Source: DASUME01 sp041179425
GTDB taxonomy: Bacteria; Myxococcota_A; Polyangia; Polyangiales; DASUME01
NCBI GenBank assembly: GCA_041179425.1
Contig: JBEGTL010000172.1
Span: forward strand, 1 to 14,079
Reading direction: 5' to 3'
DNA: 14,079 bases
In this document: piece after piece, positions 7,105 to 14,079 of the stretch
Layout of the letters: every line of letters begins with the position of its first letter
How positions within the stretch are numbered: the first letter of the stretch is position 1
Notes under the pieces: generated by a model
The model's database searches: none
The model's input: the letters and a program-made list of their open reading frames with translations, nothing else
What the model was told of the DNA's origin: nothing
Program-made: the position numbers and the translations under genes

Positions 7105-8157
7105 GTGGTGCGCGACTGGTCCGCTCCGCGCGCTGCTTTGCTCGCCTGGTACGACGCCAACGCGCGCGACCTGCCCTGGCGTCGCACGCGCGACCCGTAC
7201 GCCATCTGGGTCAGCGAGATCATGCTGCAGCAGACGCGCGTCGAGACGGTCATCCCCTACTACACGCGCTTTTTGCAGCGCTTTCCGAGTGCGCTGGCCC
7301 TGGCTGACGCGCCGCTCGACGACGTGCTCGCCCACTGGAGTGGCCTCGGTTACTACCGGCGCGCGCGGCTGCTACACGAAGGCGCGCGCGCCGTGGTGCG
7401 CGACCACGGCGGCGAGCTGCCACGCGAGCCCTCGCTACGGCGCGCGCTCCCGGGCATCGGCGCGTACACCGCGGGTGCGATTGGCAGCATCGCATTCGAC
7501 CTGCCCGAGCCCATCGTCGACGGCAACGTCGCCCGCGTGCTGACGCGTGTGCTCGACATCGACACCCCGCTCGGCGATCGCAGCACCGAGCGCGCGCTGT
7601 GGAGCGCCGCCGCAGAGCTGGCCGAGGGCGAACGGCCGGGCGCACTCAACCAGGCGTTGATGGAGCTTGGCGCGCGCGTCTGTGTGCCGGTGAACGCGCG
7701 CTGTGGCTGCTGTCCACTCGCACAGGTGTGCGAAGCGCGCCGGCTCGGTCGCGTAGACGAGCTACCGGTCGCGGCCGCCAAGAAGGCCCCCAAGCCCGTG
7801 CAGCTGGTCGCGCTGGTGGCACGCACACAAGACGGCAAGCTTTGGCTCGCGCGCAGCGAGGGCTCGTTGTTTGGGGGGCTGTGGGGCTGTCCGCTCGAGC
7901 CTGGCACCGGGCGCAAGGCGGCCAGCGTGTTGGGCGAGCGCACGGGTCTCTCGGGCAAGCTGTCACGAACGATGCTGGGCTCCGTCACGCACGTGCTCAC
8001 GCACCGGGCTCTCACCATCGATGTGTTCGGACTCAAAAATGCAGAGGGCCGCGAGCACGCGAGCCTCAGAAAGCTGGCAGATGCCGACCTGTCGACGCTT
8101 GGCATCGCGACCCTGACGCGCAAGATCTTGGCTTCCGCGGCGCGGGTGCCTACTTGA
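7105..8157 (+). CDS. mutY: A/G-specific adenine DNA glycosylase MutY
   Basis: MutY removes adenine mispaired with 8-oxoguanine in base-excision repair. The 350-residue protein shows the full set of hallmarks: PWRRTRDPYAIWVSEIMLQQTR (residues 24-45) with catalytic Glu38; helix-hairpin-helix LPGIGAYTAGAI (115-126); catalytic Asp139 in VDGNVARVL; and a [4Fe-4S] loop with Cys193, Cys200, Cys203 and Cys209 (C-X6-C-X2-C-X5-C). A C-terminal NUDIX-like 8-oxoG recognition domain (about 230-345) includes LFGGLWGCPLE and SVTHVLTHRAL. The length matches the family. The start GTG 7105 follows the upstream stop with no gap; a second GTG at 7108 would drop one residue. No Shine-Dalgarno sequence is obvious, consistent with translational coupling. 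All catalytic residues are present, so it is expected to be active. Confidence 0.97.
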   Translation: MVRDWSAPRAALLAWYDANARDLPWRRTRDPYAIWVSEIMLQQTRVETVIPYYTRFLQRFPSALALADAPLDDVLAHWSGLGYYRRARLLHEGARAVVRDHGGELPREPSLRRALPGIGAYTAGAIGSIAFDLPEPIVDGNVARVLTRVLDIDTPLGDRSTERALWSAAAELAEGERPGALNQALMELGARVCVPVNARCGCCPLAQVCEARRLGRVDELPVAAAKKAPKPVQLVALVARTQDGKLWLARSEGSLFGGLWGCPLEPGTGRKAASVLGERTGLSGKLSRTMLGSVTHVLTHRALTIDVFGLKNAEGREHASLRKLADADLSTLGIATLTRKILASAARVPT

Positions 8158-8510
8158 TGAGGGTGTACAACCCTTTTGCTCCCGCTTCCGACGGTTCTAC
8201 GGTGAATGGCCCTTCCGAACGGCAGCCTTCGCTGCCCCAGCATGCGCAGGCACCGTGGCAGACGCTGGTGCTGGTGTGCACGAAGTGTAAGGGCGCGCGA
8301 CGAGGGCCGGACGCACGCGAGATCCGCAAGGGCCTCAAGCACCGCGTCGGCAAGAATAAGCAGCTGCGTGTGCTCGAGTCAGACTGTATGTCCGTCTGCC
8401 CTGACGACGCCATCACGGTGTGCATCGTCCGCGTGGGCGGACCGACCGAGGTGCGGATGGTGCAGTCGCACGATGAGCTCGACGGGTTGGCATCTCTCGT
8501 CCAGGACTGA
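8157..8510 (+). CDS. Small ferredoxin-like iron-sulfur/metal-binding protein (DUF1636-like)
   Basis: A 117-residue cytoplasmic protein. After a non-conserved, Pro/Ser-rich N-terminus (1-33) comes LVLVCTKCKGARRG (37-50) and then VLESDCMSVCPDDAITVCIV (72-91). The cysteines Cys41, Cys44 (C-X2-C) and Cys77, Cys81 (C-X3-C) match the arrangement of thioredoxin-fold [2Fe-2S] ferredoxins and the DUF1636 metal-binding group. An extra Cys89 follows. It probably binds a [2Fe-2S] cluster and carries electrons, or binds metal. ATG 8157-8159 overlaps the mutY stop by one base (TGATG), so translation is coupled. It ends 12 bp before the stop of the opposing kinase gene. A cluster partner for MutY is an inference from position only. 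Confidence 0.8.
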   Translation: MRVYNPFAPASDGSTVNGPSERQPSLPQHAQAPWQTLVLVCTKCKGARRGPDAREIRKGLKHRVGKNKQLRVLESDCMSVCPDDAITVCIVRVGGPTEVRMVQSHDELDGLASLVQD

Positions 8511-8522
8511 GCTGCGCCGCAC

Positions 8523-11500
8523 TCAATCGAGTCGGAAAGCCGGCAGCATCATACTGACGAAACGATCGGGCCGCTGCACGCCCAAGAGCCTGAGCTGCGA
8601 GCGTGCGGCCGCCTCCATGGTGAAGCCTCGTTCGCCTCCGATCGAGCGGCCGAGCGCGACCCGTGCTGGCACGACCCACTGCCCCAGACCCAGTGGCGAC
8701 AGCTCGCCGAGGGCAGACTCGAGGAAACGTTGGGCGCGTGCGTGCTCGTTGCGGAAGCTGTGCACGTTGGCCAGCAAGAGGTGCGCAAAACCTGACGCCG
8801 CGGGCTCGCCGATGGCAAACAGACGGCGCGCGTCTGCCTCGGCGCCGCGCAAGAGACCGAGGTCGCGCCGTCGCGCGGCGGCCAAGAGCTGGGTGCGCGC
8901 ACTCAGCTCGAGCAGTGTGACGCGCACGAAACGAACGCGGCGCCATTGGTTGACCTCGAGCTCGTCGAGCCTGCCCACAAACCTCTCGTCCGCGCCGGGC
9001 ACGCGTGCGTACAGATCGATCGCCGTCCTCGCCACGAGGCCCAACAAAGCCTGCGTGTGCAGTGACTCGTGGGTGCGCCAGCGCGACTCGGCTTCGCGCA
9101 CGCGCTGCTCGGCCGACTCCGGCGCGTCGTTGGCCAACGCATTGCCGAGGGCGTCGACGCCGAGCAGCGCCGCGGTGCTCCAGGTATCGCCTCGCTCTTC
9201 GGCCTCGCGCGAGAACAACGCGAGTTTGGGGGCCACGTTTCGGTAGTGACCCATCATGGAGAGCGCGAGCAGCTGGTGTACCTGCGCGACACTCAGCTCC
9301 CAGCTCACGTCGCTGCAGCTGTCGCGGAACACGCGCTCGGCGTCGCGCAGGCTGGTGCTCGACTCCCGCACACGATGCCCTGCCAAGCTCGTCATGCCCT
9401 GCGCGAGTCGCAGGTGTCCATCGAGCAGCGGCGCCTCGTGGTGCTCACTGATGGTGCGCGCTGCGTCGAGCAACGCGTACGAGCGGGCCCGCTCGCTGGT
9501 GCTGACACCCACGCAGTTCCAGGCTTCGGTGCACAGGGCGCGCGCGACGCGCTGCGGCTCGCCTACCTGCCGCGCGGCAACCAGGGCGCGCGAGAGCAGC
9601 TCGGCGCCGCGCACCGCGTCGACCAACGAGAGCTGCGCACCGCTCGCAAACAAGACGTCGACCTTGCGCAGCTCGCTGGCCGGGACGTGTGCTTCGCTGC
9701 GCTCTCGGAACGCGAGCCCGAACAGACGGGTAGACAAGGCGTGGAGGCGCAGCGACCAGATGGCGAGCGCAGGCGAGCCGACACGACGGATGGCGAGCGA
9801 ACCGAGCAGCTCGTCGAGTGCCTGCTCGCCGTCTTCGACCTCCCCACCGCGCAGCAGACACTCGAGCGAACGTTGCTGCATGTGGAGCGCGTCGGCGGCG
9901 CTCGCGAATTGCGCCGCTTGGCGGTACACGGGCGCCGCCGACAACAACCAGCCCGCTTGCGAGAGCGCCTCGGCCATGCGGCGTAGCAGCCGATGTCCCC
10001 GCTCGTCTTGCGCCGGTGGTTTGAGCGACGCGCACAAGGTGAAGAGCTCGGCCGCGCGCTGGAACGCGAACCCAGCGTAGGCTTGTTCGGCAGACAACAG
10101 CGCACTGTCGGCCGCGCGCAGGTGGTCTCCACTTTCGCCCTGATGGCGCAGCAGTCGGCCTGAGGCGCGCGCGGCGTCCCGCTCGATCAGCGCACTGGCG
10201 AGCCGCTGGTGGACCGCGAGGCGCCGCGGCCCATGCAGCTCGAGGTCGACGAACTCGGCGATCAAGGGGTGGTTGGGCGCGAGTGCGTCTTCGCCGTGGA
10301 GGGTGGTGCTGCGCAACAGTCCCGCCATGGCCAGGCCCGCGACCTCGCGCATGAACGCAGCGGGCGACAGCTCTGCAGCGCGCTCGATGACGGCTTGCGG
10401 CGTCGCGTCGAACGCGGCGCACACCAGCTCGAGCACGCGCCGCGACGAGTCGGGGAGCTGCGCGAGCCGATGCACCATCAGCCCTGCGAGATCGAGCTCG
10501 TCGTGGGGCAGCTCCTCGAACAGTAAGGCGTGACGCACGCGCTCTTGGATCAACAGCGGGGAGCACTGCGCGGGCGAGCGCGGGCGCAGTGCGTCTTCGA
10601 GCTCGCGTGTCACCTCGCCGGTTCGCTCGAGCAGCTCGTCGATGAGCAGGCGCGCCTCGTCGCTGCTCAAGCTGGCTAGCTCGACGGTGTCGTGCGCAGG
10701 TGGCTCTGACGCGTGCACGCCTCCCGGCTCTGGCTCTTCGCTCAGCAGGAGCAGCATACGAGGCGCGTCGGGCCCTGCGATCAACGAGCTGACCAGGCGA
10801 CGCGTGTCGACGTCGGCCCACTGGTAGTCGTCGAGCCACAACACCACGGGTCGATGCGCGGCCAGCTCTGCAAACATCGCGCGCAGTGCGCCGATGGCAC
10901 GCCAGCGTTGCTCGAGCGGCTCGGGCGGCGGCGCGGTGCGACCCGGCTTTTTGGCCTCGAGCCCCACCACCGCACCGGGGAACGCTCGCTCGAGCAGGCG
11001 CAACGCACTGGCACTGACAGCGAGGCGTAGCGTCGAAGCGCGGGGCTCGTCCACGCGCGAGCCAGACGCACCGCGCCCCTCGCACAGCGCGTCGGTGAGC
11101 CGCGCGATGGGCTCGTGAAGCGGGGCGTGCGGCTTGTCGGGATAACGCGAGCAGGCGCTCGCGAGCACCAGCGCATCGGGATGTGTGCGCGCGAACTGCC
11201 GGCGCGCTTCTTCGCCGAGGCTCGTCTTGCCGACCCCTGCCTCGCCGATCACGCGCACCACCACGGCCGCGCTGCGCGAGCGCTCGAAGGCCTGCTGAAT
11301 GCGCGCGAGCGAAGCGACCCGACCCACGAAGGCCGGACGAGCGGCCATCCGCGAAGCCGCCGTCCAGCGTGCGGACAACACGTCTTCGTGCACGCCGAGG
11401 CGACGCAAGATCTCGGGCCCGCTGGGGCGCTCGGCCGGGTCGGGCGACAACAGGTCGATGCACAGCCGCTCGAGATCGGGTGGCAAGCCAGCCACCAGCT

Positions 11501-12338
11501 CGCCGGGTGCGATGGGCCGTGTCTCCTGTTTTTCGAGCAGCACCTCGAGATCGGTGCCGCTGTATGGGCGCCGTCCGGTGAGAGCCTCGTACAGCACGAC
11601 GCCCATGCTGTACCAGTCGCTGGCGGTACCGAAGCGGAGCGACGCCGCCTGCTCGGGTGCCATGTAGACGGCCGTGCCCACCGGGCGCGCTGCGTAGCCG
11701 AGCGCGCGGTCGCTGCGCTCGACGTCGAGGTCGATGGCGAAGTCGAGGTCGAGCAAGACGACGCGCCCCTGGGCCGTGACGCGCACGTTGGCGGGCTTGA
11801 CGTCGCGATGGACCTTGCGCTCTTGGTGCAGCGCGCACAGGCCCTGCGCGAGCTGGCCAAACGCGGCGCGTACGCGCAGCTCGTCGAACCCGTCGTGGGA
11901 GAGCGGATGCGCGTTGGTGTTGTCGGAGGCGAACGGGGCGCTGCTCGTGGCCGGCGGCTCGACTCGCGCGCGCAGCACCGAGTCGCGCGGCGCGTCGGTG
12001 CTGCCGAGGTCGCTCGGGCCACGCGCGCGGCCGGTGCGCACGTAGCTGAGCAGCTCGACCCCCTCGACCAGCTCCATTACCAGCAGCATCTGTTCGCCGT
12101 CGTCGACCAAGTCGTACAGACGTACCAAGTTTGGGTGCGCCAGGCGCTTGAGTGCGGTGAAGCTGTGCCTGAAGTAGGCCAGGCCGTCGCCGTCGCGGCG
12201 GTGCATCAGCTTGAGCGCGACCTCACTCCCAAGCTGGCTATCGAACGCGCGATAGACGACGCCGCCACCGCCGTCACCGAGCCGACCGCGTAGGTCGAAA
12301 CGCGACGTCCCGGCGAATGTCTGCCCCCCGGCTCGCAT
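8523..12338 (-). CDS. Giant Ser/Thr protein kinase–AAA ATPase signalling protein
   Basis: A 1271-residue cytoplasmic protein built like the myxobacterial PknK-type kinase–ATPases. The kinase domain spans about 14-315: Gly-rich loop GDGGGGVVY (21-29), ATP lysine Lys43 in VALKLM, HRDVKPANV (177-185), MAPEQ (226-230) and DWYSMGVVLYEALTGRRPY (241-259). FVGR (337-340) opens a MalT/STAND-like ATPase with Walker A GEAGVGKT (365-372) and Walker B VVLWLDD (498-504). The remaining 700 residues are alpha-helical, TPR-like repeats; no C-terminal LuxR helix-turn-helix is seen. Two kinase positions are unusual: Ser59 replaces the alpha-C glutamate, and DLD (197-199) replaces DFG. ATG 12338-12336 is chosen because a start at 12473 would overlap the divergent carboxypeptidase and add non-kinase sequence; the ribosome-binding site is weak. 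It is likely a signalling scaffold or switch with an unknown partner. Confidence 0.9.
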   Translation of the reverse strand: MRAGGQTFAGTSRFDLRGRLGDGGGGVVYRAFDSQLGSEVALKLMHRRDGDGLAYFRHSFTALKRLAHPNLVRLYDLVDDGEQMLLVMELVEGVELLSYVRTGRARGPSDLGSTDAPRDSVLRARVEPPATSSAPFASDNTNAHPLSHDGFDELRVRAAFGQLAQGLCALHQERKVHRDVKPANVRVTAQGRVVLLDLDFAIDLDVERSDRALGYAARPVGTAVYMAPEQAASLRFGTASDWYSMGVVLYEALTGRRPYSGTDLEVLLEKQETRPIAPGELVAGLPPDLERLCIDLLSPDPAERPSGPEILRRLGVHEDVLSARWTAASRMAARPAFVGRVASLARIQQAFERSRSAAVVVRVIGEAGVGKTSLGEEARRQFARTHPDALVLASACSRYPDKPHAPLHEPIARLTDALCEGRGASGSRVDEPRASTLRLAVSASALRLLERAFPGAVVGLEAKKPGRTAPPPEPLEQRWRAIGALRAMFAELAAHRPVVLWLDDYQWADVDTRRLVSSLIAGPDAPRMLLLLSEEPEPGGVHASEPPAHDTVELASLSSDEARLLIDELLERTGEVTRELEDALRPRSPAQCSPLLIQERVRHALLFEELPHDELDLAGLMVHRLAQLPDSSRRVLELVCAAFDATPQAVIERAAELSPAAFMREVAGLAMAGLLRSTTLHGEDALAPNHPLIAEFVDLELHGPRRLAVHQRLASALIERDAARASGRLLRHQGESGDHLRAADSALLSAEQAYAGFAFQRAAELFTLCASLKPPAQDERGHRLLRRMAEALSQAGWLLSAAPVYRQAAQFASAADALHMQQRSLECLLRGGEVEDGEQALDELLGSLAIRRVGSPALAIWSLRLHALSTRLFGLAFRERSEAHVPASELRKVDVLFASGAQLSLVDAVRGAELLSRALVAARQVGEPQRVARALCTEAWNCVGVSTSERARSYALLDAARTISEHHEAPLLDGHLRLAQGMTSLAGHRVRESSTSLRDAERVFRDSCSDVSWELSVAQVHQLLALSMMGHYRNVAPKLALFSREAEERGDTWSTAALLGVDALGNALANDAPESAEQRVREAESRWRTHESLHTQALLGLVARTAIDLYARVPGADERFVGRLDELEVNQWRRVRFVRVTLLELSARTQLLAAARRRDLGLLRGAEADARRLFAIGEPAASGFAHLLLANVHSFRNEHARAQRFLESALGELSPLGLGQWVVPARVALGRSIGGERGFTMEAAARSQLRLLGVQRPDRFVSMMLPAFRLD

Positions 12339-12348
12339 CTCTTGCTTG

Positions 12349-12390
12349 CTACCCTGCAGCGACGTCGCGCACAACCTGCGAAGAGGGTAG
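12349..12390. promoter_or_regulatory. Inverted repeat in divergent promoter region
   Basis: CTACCCT (12349-12355) and AGGGTAG (12384-12390) form a 7-bp inverted repeat, arms 28 bases apart, inside the 81-bp gap between the kinase and carboxypeptidase starts. It could be a looping operator controlling both genes. A palindrome CGACGTCG (12360-12367) lies between the arms. No good -10/-35 pair is seen. Confidence 0.25.
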
Positions 12391-12419
12391 AAGCGCTTGT
12401 TCGCTGCTAGCATCGGGCA

Positions 12420-13928
12420 ATGTCCTACCGCGAGCTCGACAAACACTTCCGGCGCCTCGGTCACCTGCAGCACACGGCTGCCATCCTGGGTTGGGATGAA
12501 GCGGTGATCATGCCGGAGGCCTCGGGCCCCGAGCGGGCGGAGGCGATGGCGACGCTCCAGGTGCTACTCCACGAGCAGCTCACCGATCCACGTCTCGTCG
12601 GCTGGCTCGACGCTGCACAACAAGAGGCGGGGAGTGGCAGGCTCGGCACGCCCGAGCTCGCCAACGTGCGAGAGATTCGCCGGCTCGTGCGCCGTGCACA
12701 GTGTCTGCCCCCCGCGCTCGTCGAGCGCAGTGCAGAAGCCCAGCTGCGCTGCGAGCAGGCCTGGCGTTCGCAGCGCAAGGCCAACGACTTCACCGGGTTT
12801 GCGAAGCTGTTGCGCGACGTGGTCACATGTCGACAGGAGGTCGCCGCGCACCTCGCTTCCGCGCTCGGACTCTCGCCTTACGACGCGCTGCTCGACGAGT
12901 ACGAGCCAGGCGAGAACGCCGCGCGTCTCGACCAAGTGTTTGCGAACCTGCGCCGTTTCCTGCCCTCCCTCACCGAGCAGGTGCTCGAGCGCCAGGCGGG
13001 CCAGCAGGTGCACACTCCTCGCGGTCCGTTCGCCATCGACGCGCAGCGCTGGCTGGGCGAGACCATGATGCGCGCCATCGGGTTCGACGCCACGCGTGGC
13101 CGGCTCGACGTCAGCCATCACCCGTTCTGCGGGGGCGTGCCCAGCGACGTGCGCATCACCACGCGCTACGACGAGCAAGACTTCACGAGCGCACTGATGG
13201 GCGTGCTGCACGAGACCGGCCACGCCAAGTACGAGCAAGGGCTGCCTCGCGCGTGGGCGCTGCAGCCCGTAGGCAGCGCGCGCGGCATGGCCATGCACGA
13301 GGGGCAGAGCCTGTTCTCCGAGATGCAGGTCAGCCGCAGCCGTGAGTTTTTGGAGTTCGTGGTCCCGCACATCCAGGCGGCATTTCCAGACGCCGCAGCC
13401 GCCCAGCCAGAAGCTTTTACGGTGGACAACCTGTACGGCTTTTTTACGCAGGTGGAGCGCGGCAAGATTCGTGTCGACGCCGACGAGCTCACCTACCCTT
13501 GCCACATCATCGTCCGCTACGACATCGAGCGACAGCTGATCGCAGGCACCATGAAGGTCGAGCACATCCCCGAGGCGTGGGACGCGGGCATGCGCGAACT
13601 GCTCGGCATCAGCACGGGCAACGACCACCGCGATGGCTGCATGCAAGACGTGCACTGGCCCAGCGGTGCCTTCGGCTACTTCCCTACGTACACGCTTGGC
13701 GCGCTGACGGCGGCGCAGCTGTTCCGCACCGCGCTCGCCCAAAACCCCGCGCTGCCGGGCCAGATTGCACACGGGGAGTTCGACGCGCTCAATGGCTTCT
13801 TGCGCGACGCGGTGTGGGAACAGGCCAGCATCTACTCGGGAGACGAGATCCTCAAACGAGCCACGGGTGAGTCACTGGATGCGCGGCACTTCGAAGCGCA
13901 CCTGCGCAGGCGGTACTTGGGGACCTGA
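12420..13928 (+). CDS. M32 family metallocarboxypeptidase
   Basis: A 502-residue zinc carboxypeptidase (EC 3.4.17.19 type, like Taq and Pfu carboxypeptidases) that trims amino acids from peptide C-termini in the cytoplasm. Signature motifs are all visible: HPF (234-236), the family motif DVRITTRYDE (243-252), zinc-binding HETGH (264-268; zinc ligands His264 and His268, catalytic Glu265), and HEGQSLFSE (293-301) carrying the third ligand Glu294. The typical N-terminal helix with LGWDEAVIMP (23-32) and the C-terminal GAFGYFPTYTLGALTAAQLF (spanning about 417-440) are intact. The length equals the family norm. ATG 12420 begins at the conserved N-terminus; no Shine-Dalgarno sequence is apparent. 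It is divergent from the kinase gene and is followed by a hairpin terminator. It is likely an ordinary peptide-recycling enzyme. Confidence 0.96.
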   Translation: MSYRELDKHFRRLGHLQHTAAILGWDEAVIMPEASGPERAEAMATLQVLLHEQLTDPRLVGWLDAAQQEAGSGRLGTPELANVREIRRLVRRAQCLPPALVERSAEAQLRCEQAWRSQRKANDFTGFAKLLRDVVTCRQEVAAHLASALGLSPYDALLDEYEPGENAARLDQVFANLRRFLPSLTEQVLERQAGQQVHTPRGPFAIDAQRWLGETMMRAIGFDATRGRLDVSHHPFCGGVPSDVRITTRYDEQDFTSALMGVLHETGHAKYEQGLPRAWALQPVGSARGMAMHEGQSLFSEMQVSRSREFLEFVVPHIQAAFPDAAAAQPEAFTVDNLYGFFTQVERGKIRVDADELTYPCHIIVRYDIERQLIAGTMKVEHIPEAWDAGMRELLGISTGNDHRDGCMQDVHWPSGAFGYFPTYTLGALTAAQLFRTALAQNPALPGQIAHGEFDALNGFLRDAVWEQASIYSGDEILKRATGESLDARHFEAHLRRRYLGT

Positions 13929-13932
13929 GTGT

Positions 13933-13952
13933 GTCACGTGTCTCCACGTGAC
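13933..13952 (+). terminator. Hairpin after the carboxypeptidase gene
   Basis: Perfect 8-bp inverted repeat GTCACGTG / CACGTGAC with a TCTC loop, five bases after the TGA stop at 13926-13928. There is no clear T-tract downstream. It sits only 12 bases from the 3' end of the group II intron, in the sort of place such introns often occupy. Confidence 0.6.
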
Positions 13953-13964
13953 TCGTGCAGGCTC

Positions 13965-14079
<115 letters not shown>

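Noticed and set aside
8508..8525. Terminator between the ferredoxin-like and kinase genes
   Set aside because: TGAG...CTCA is mostly just the two opposed stop codons; the inner stem is three to four pairs with no T-tract.
9445..11838. Minus-strand open frame of about 800 codons in a second frame within the kinase–ATPase gene
   Set aside because: The translation is extremely Arg/Ala-rich and without motifs, while the Walker A/B and TPR-like sequence is in the chosen frame.
11115..12293. Plus-strand open frame opposite the kinase domain
   Set aside because: It covers the antisense of conserved kinase motifs and has no domain of its own.
12339..12473. 45-residue N-terminal extension of the kinase
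   Set aside because: It would overlap the start of the divergent carboxypeptidase by 54 bp and carries no kinase similarity; the domain begins shortly after ATG 12338.

Overview
The window is GC-rich, densely packed bacterial DNA. Several traits point to a myxobacterium (Myxococcota, Polyangia-like): a very large Ser/Thr kinase–ATPase fusion, surface lipoproteins with Asp-Ala-Gly/Gly-rich linkers, a proline/alanine-rich outer-membrane protein and mobile-element scars. This assignment is inferred from gene content and style; there is no rRNA or marker gene to confirm it.

Layout. Positions 1-515 (minus) hold a junction: the start of a lipoprotein gene runs into the C-terminal part of an IS91-type (Y2) transposase, which continues off the left edge. 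Position 662-1633 (plus) is a nitronate monooxygenase-like FMN enzyme. It converges on a three-gene minus-strand operon at 6130-1654. That operon encodes two beta-propeller lipoproteins with ATGA overlap and a proline-rich outer-membrane beta-barrel protein. A divergent plus-strand operon (6334-8510) encodes a multi-pass membrane protein (possibly Yip1-like), the DNA-repair glycosylase MutY and a small ferredoxin-like iron-sulfur protein, with stop/start codons touching or overlapping. This converges on a 1271-residue kinase–AAA ATPase signalling protein (12338-8523, minus). That gene is divergent from an M32 metallocarboxypeptidase (12420-13928, plus). The carboxypeptidase ends at a clean hairpin, and immediately beyond it is the 3' end (domains V and VI) of a group II intron lying on the minus strand and running off the right edge.

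How the genes fit together. The lipoprotein/lipoprotein/beta-barrel operon looks like a cell-envelope assembly of unknown purpose and is the best candidate here for an undescribed system. MutY and the iron-sulfur protein are translationally coupled, which raises the possibility of a redox or cluster-related link. The giant kinase has substitutions in two normally conserved catalytic positions (alpha-C Glu and the DFG motif). The other genes are ordinary metabolic or housekeeping functions. Both window ends are mobile-element remnants, so the segment is flanked by rearranged DNA. No tRNA, rRNA or CRISPR array was seen.
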